Shown: one piece after another, positions 59,732 through 64,000 of the stretch
How the letters are laid out: each line of letters starts with the position of its first letter
Numbering within the stretch: the stretch's first letter is position 1
Source: Anisakis pegreffii
Taxonomy: Eukaryota > Nematoda > Chromadorea > Rhabditida > Anisakidae
Direction of reading: 5' to 3'
Assembly: GCA_035041965.1 (NCBI GenBank)
Contig: JAPYMA010000526.1
Coordinates: 1 to 64,000 of the forward strand
Length of the DNA: 64,000 nucleotides
Notes under the pieces: model-generated
Databases searched by the model: none
What the model was told of the DNA's origin: nothing
What the model saw: only the letters and a program-made list of their open reading frames with translations
Translations under genes and position numbers: made by a program

Positions 59732-62700
59732 CTTGTTTAAGATAACCTCACTCCATATTAATAACGATTATGGAAGCAATTCGCATTAGTTCATCGATAT
59801 CATATATCAAATTCACATACTGTTGTAAATTTAAAGGGTGAGCAGATAGCAGAACACGATAAAAGGGTTTGCAAATTTGCAAATATCAAGGTTAAGAGCT
59901 AAAATTACGAAAAAAACATCAGTAACACTGAATTAGAAATTCTATTGCCTCTGTGTAAAAGCATAAAATTTGTGAACTGCAGCTGCCATAACAAGATCAT
60001 TCTCGTATTGAAATCCATAGCTTTGCCAGCTTCAAAGTGTTTCATGACCGGAAAATTAAAGATATCAAGCTAAAACCGAACACAGACAGATAAGTTTGCT
60101 AATTTCTTCAGAGTCCAAGACAGATCAAAAAGCCGTGATGAATACACTCAAATGATCGAAAGTTTGATTTGATTACACTGAAGAAAATATTTCTGAAGGA
60201 TGAATCGTCGCCTGAAACTTGAGAACGTAAACGCGAAAAACTGGACTGATCTCGGCAAACTGCATCACATTCTATTAAGTTTATGGCCATGTCCTAATGG
60301 ATAGATAAGAAGCGGAAATTCGTTCATCAAATCCCAAGAGCAGACTCCACAAGCATCCCATCAAAACCACACGAACGATTGTTTTGTCCCACATTTAATA
60401 AATCACGCAATAAATTATTCGCTTGAATAGATCTCATCGATTCAAAAAACACATTCAGCCTTACCGTTACTTCAACTCATGAATATGCAAAGAAGAATGA
60501 CGACAGTATCGATTTTGATGATTCAGAAAAAATCGCCTACGTAAGAAGAACCTTACAATCAGAGTATTTGTGTGAATTATCCGTTGTGAACGATTGGATT
60601 GGCAAAAAGCTTTTATGGCTTGTCTCCTTTATTCGGTGGATGAATTCAGCCACGAAAAGTGAGCGTTGAAGATTTGGAGCATGTGGTCCTGATAGAAAAA
60701 CGTTATTGGTGCAAGTGTGAAAAGTTAAAAGGAAGAGAGGAAATATTGAGAGAGCGTTGTTGTTGAACGATGGGCGGCTTCCGTTCAGCAATTGGTTTTG
60801 AGCCTGGCTGGAACAATGACTGTCAAGCGAGCAGTGCTTCATGGACTAGTTCACGATTGCTTGAAAAATGAATTATTTGCAGAAATCAAGGAGCATTGAA
60901 GCGATATGCAAGACATAAATCTTTCATGCAGGAACACAACTTTCAGTGCGATCGAATTGAAGTCATCAGTGTGAAGTTGATGATATTGACAATGTTTAGA
61001 AGTTTCGGCAGCTGAACTGAATCTGAACAGCGTCATTCCAATAGAGTTTTGAAAAATTCGTTTTGAATTCCATCATTGTCAAAAACTACAGACATTAAAA
61101 TTGTTTGGACTAGATCAATAGGAACGAGTGAAGAGCATTTCAATTAAGTTGTCACTTCAGATGAAATGAAAATTGAATGATAAACAAGGGAATTTTTTCA
61201 AACCATCAAATGAATTGACATCTTGGGAACTAGACGCTTAAAAATGGATAGAACCTGAAAAAATATGTGGAATTCAAATTCAGTCACGATTGCTTACCAG
61301 TGAAAAGATGCTCAGAGCGTGATCGACCAGCCCGATAAAATCCGAGGTATGAAGTGTTTGATGTTATGATACGTGCACATTTGAGTTTGTCTGGATGAAT
61401 TTCGATCGCAATTTGATACCAGACCACTGGTCATAGGCAAAGTGTAATCTGAGTCCTAAAGTTCCGTGAAATAGGAGATGAAGTTTTCACGGAACTCTTA
61501 ATTGAAGACGCGAATCTGTTTTTTTTCGTCCTGACTTTGACTAAACTCGAAACGAGATTAAATCCGCGCTCACGTAACCAGTATGCTCGTATTTGATATC
61601 CTAGGGGTAAGAGCTAGAAGAAGCTTCAACGAAACATATCCCCAAAACATATAGTCAGCAGACAATCGACTGGAAGATTTAGGAAAAAATCCAAATTGAG
61701 CAATGGATAGAATCGATACAGATCCTCTTCCGTGCCATAAATCAGCTGTATGGAACGCTAAACTGCTGGATTGGTGCGAATCTTAACTTTGTCTAGAACT
61801 TATTTATAGGCTCCGATTTACTTCTAAACTTACTCTAAACTGCAATCTTGTTATGTTCGTTGACTGGCAAAAAAGACGTGAAAGTAGTGTTGGTTCGTGA
61901 CAAAGTTTGCGATGTGCACAGTATACATGATAATCCCACTGAAGGAATGCTTCGAATTTTCACTATGCAAGCTGGTTGCGTTGCTATTTTGGAAGATTGC
62001 AGAAGAAACGGGATGGAATGGTTTTTTCACCTGGTTATGTGAATGCGCACATAATTATGTTTTCCATTGGTGGTCATTCCGTAGACATCAGCATTTTCTG
62101 ATTTGTTTGTACATAGTATATGTGAATGAATAGCTGTCCATCCAAAAATAAACCATGTTTGACATGAGCGCCCTGATAGTGAGCTGATTTCTTGATCTCG
62201 CACTTCTGCATTTCTGGTCTCTTTCTCAGCGTTTTGAATGCTCTCCGTTGATGCAGTCGGATGGCTGGTTCATGTATTCTTGTGTTGTGTATAATTTTAG
62301 ATTTCGACACTCTGTGATTTTGACTTGACACTCAATGGTGACGAATGTCATTTCAGCCGACGGATACTCTGTGCTTTTTGATTGCATCGTGGTGGCAAAT
62401 TTCGCTGAGAAAAACTAATTAAATTGCATAGCAAATAGGCAATTACTGCATCGAAGGATAGCGAAAAAGGACTAAAGCGACGACACAATTCGTTTCGCTC
62501 AGAAATGGAATTTTTTCGTTGAGAAATTGAAAAATTGAATGAAGTTTCTACGCATACTCAATTAAGCCACAAAATTTGCCCAATCGCTTCGAAGAGTCTT
62601 CAGCTTTCAGTGTATCTAACCGCTCGTCAGTAGTCAGTATAGTCGTAAAATTCTGCCTATGGATGGTGAAGATGGAACAACAATTTATCTGAAGAAATCG

Positions 62701-63397
62701 GCATACGTCACTCATTACCAGTGAAATACTCTCACTGAACGAAATTCCATCGACTGAGAGGGAGGCTGAAAAAGTCAGCAACTCTTTCCGTATAGAACAT
62801 CTGTAGTTTCGAGAACGAATAATCGAAGTAATCAAGCCCGAAACATCGTAAGGTTCACATCTTGCACTGCCTCATAAAAATCTTCTTGCACTCGTAAAAA
62901 TTCTTCTATCCTCTTCTTAACACCTCAAATGTTTTCATTTCAACACCACTGCTACAATTAATTAGTCGAAATTACGCATGTTATTCTTCAAAATTGATTG
63001 TACTTTATGTAAGACCTCGTCATATATCCCGCAAATATTAAAATTCATTTTGAACGTAAAGCTATTTGAAAACTGTAATATATTACCACAATATCGAAGA
63101 AAACGGATTCATAATGTTGACGCAAAACCATAAATTTCGAACTGCGGATCGAGTGATTGCACAATTTATCTTTATTACACGCTTCAACAATCCCACCGTT
63201 GCTCTCACACAATTACACATGACAAAATATTTTCAAAAGAATCATACTTCAAAAAGCACCAATTTGAGAACAAATTTTAGAGTCAAATTATTTCAAAATT
63301 GCTTATTGTACAAACAAACAATGCACGTGATGGATCAGTGAGTGTCACACGCAATCAAATCTAATCGCAACTCGATCACATATCGAATAATTGACAT
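59732..63397. other. Spacer between tandem channel genes
   Basis: About 3.7 kb separates the start of the complete channel gene from the end of its paralogue. It should contain the promoter of the former. Exon-like pieces on the minus strand (about 60548-60692 with TATCAG acceptor and GTAAGG donor; 60851-61036; 62548-62835) show no channel motif and I cannot assign them. Confidence 0.45.
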
Positions 63398-64000
63398 CTA
63401 CAGGATATCGGCAAACCATTCAGCCTTTTGTTTTGCACATTCCGAATCTGGCAAATCGATATGTAAATTCGGATAAACCAAGAAATAGAACATACAAAAG
63501 CTGACGAAACCAACGAAGAATACCAACTGCAACAAACAGAATATGAATTATGGTCTCGAAATTCGATTAACTTGCTCATTCATTCGAACACTCTACATGC
63601 ATAACGACTTCACGACCAGATCAAAACAAATCAGATCTCTTGCAAATAACGTTAAGAAGGAGGTCCTTAATTTAAATATCACAAAACGATACGGTAAATC
63701 CATTGACAAGGACTAATGAGCAATATTTTCAGTTTGTTAAGCCTATCATTAGAACTGCAAAAATGTGAATATTTGTGATGAAATAATGTGATATTGGTAA
63801 TACGAGAGAGGCACGAACGAACTCGTAATGAGTTACAATTGCTCGCTGAACGAGCAAATCAATGAACAGCAAAGAGCAAGATCGATGAGCTACTACATTC
63901 ACCTGAGATATCCAATGAAAGCTTCGCATAGTGTTCTCACTGAACTCCCACCTCTTGAACATCTCTCCAACTCGTCTTGTACGATAACCCTTCTCACATA
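63398..64000 (-). CDS. Ligand-gated ion channel paralogue, 3' end only
   Basis: Two exons of a second cysteine-loop channel gene, cut by the window edge. The last exon, 63398-63526, encodes M4 and the C-terminus: [20 protein letters not shown] then AEWFADIL and TAG. It is 129 bp, the same length as the last exon of the neighbouring channel, whose end reads AEWFAAIL. The preceding exon ends at 63903 with SFHWISQ, matching RFHWMTQ in the neighbour, and continues past base 64000. Same strand, same exon structure and similar sequence indicate tandem duplication. Confidence 0.88.

Noticed and set aside
60537..60842. 101-codon minus-strand frame containing an exon-like piece
   Set aside because: Splice signals look fair but no channel motif, and the neighbouring channel is already complete from its own signal-peptide exon.
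61848..62133. Two overlapping plus-strand frames with hydrophobic segments
   Set aside because: No family, no splice signals, opposite to the flanking channel genes; probably chance.
1..64000. tRNA, rRNA or spliced-leader genes
   Set aside because: I looked for tRNA B-box-like GGTTCGAATCC segments with pairing arms and for rRNA-like conserved stretches and found none that hold up by eye.

Overview
The window reads as nuclear DNA of a nematode. It is AT-rich, genes are split into many short exons, an interstitial run of the nematode telomere hexamer TTAGGC is present, and the gene set includes a nematode-style 7TM receptor and tandem cysteine-loop ion channels. The species cannot be named from the sequence.

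I reconstructed six spliced genes exon by exon, with reading phases that close, plus one chromodomain gene and the 3' end of an eighth gene. Left to right: an actin-capping protein beta subunit (minus, 3703-7271); a Rab39-like GTPase (plus, 9805-11514); a chromodomain protein with a long acidic tail (plus, 13670-15004); a RUS1/DUF647 membrane protein (plus, 20228-22701); the small subunit of ribonucleotide reductase (plus, about 33071-35786); a 7TM receptor (plus, 49155-52352); a complete 13-exon cysteine-loop ligand-gated channel (minus, 53251-59731); and the last two exons of a tandem paralogue of that channel (minus, 63398 to beyond the window edge). The housekeeping genes (cytoskeleton, trafficking, dNTP synthesis) share no obvious pathway. 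The two channels are a local duplication.

The rest is rich in repeats and dead mobile elements. There is a degenerate ~236-bp tandem array at 150-1140. A broken LTR retroelement spans 24866-28683; it has a retropepsin-like reading frame and a 6-copy, 29-residue in-frame repeat. A BEL/Pao-like pol fragment lies in antisense at 29222-29473. A piggyBac-type transposase pseudogene lies at 40183-40914. Several families of short inverted-repeat elements occur, including one whose filled and empty insertion sites are both present at 31161-32105. A ~290-bp repeat family has four copies, two of them inside gene introns.

The 15-20 kb, 36-40 kb and 41-49 kb stretches hold no gene I can defend beyond a few exon-like fragments. 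I saw no CRISPR array, rRNA or tRNA.
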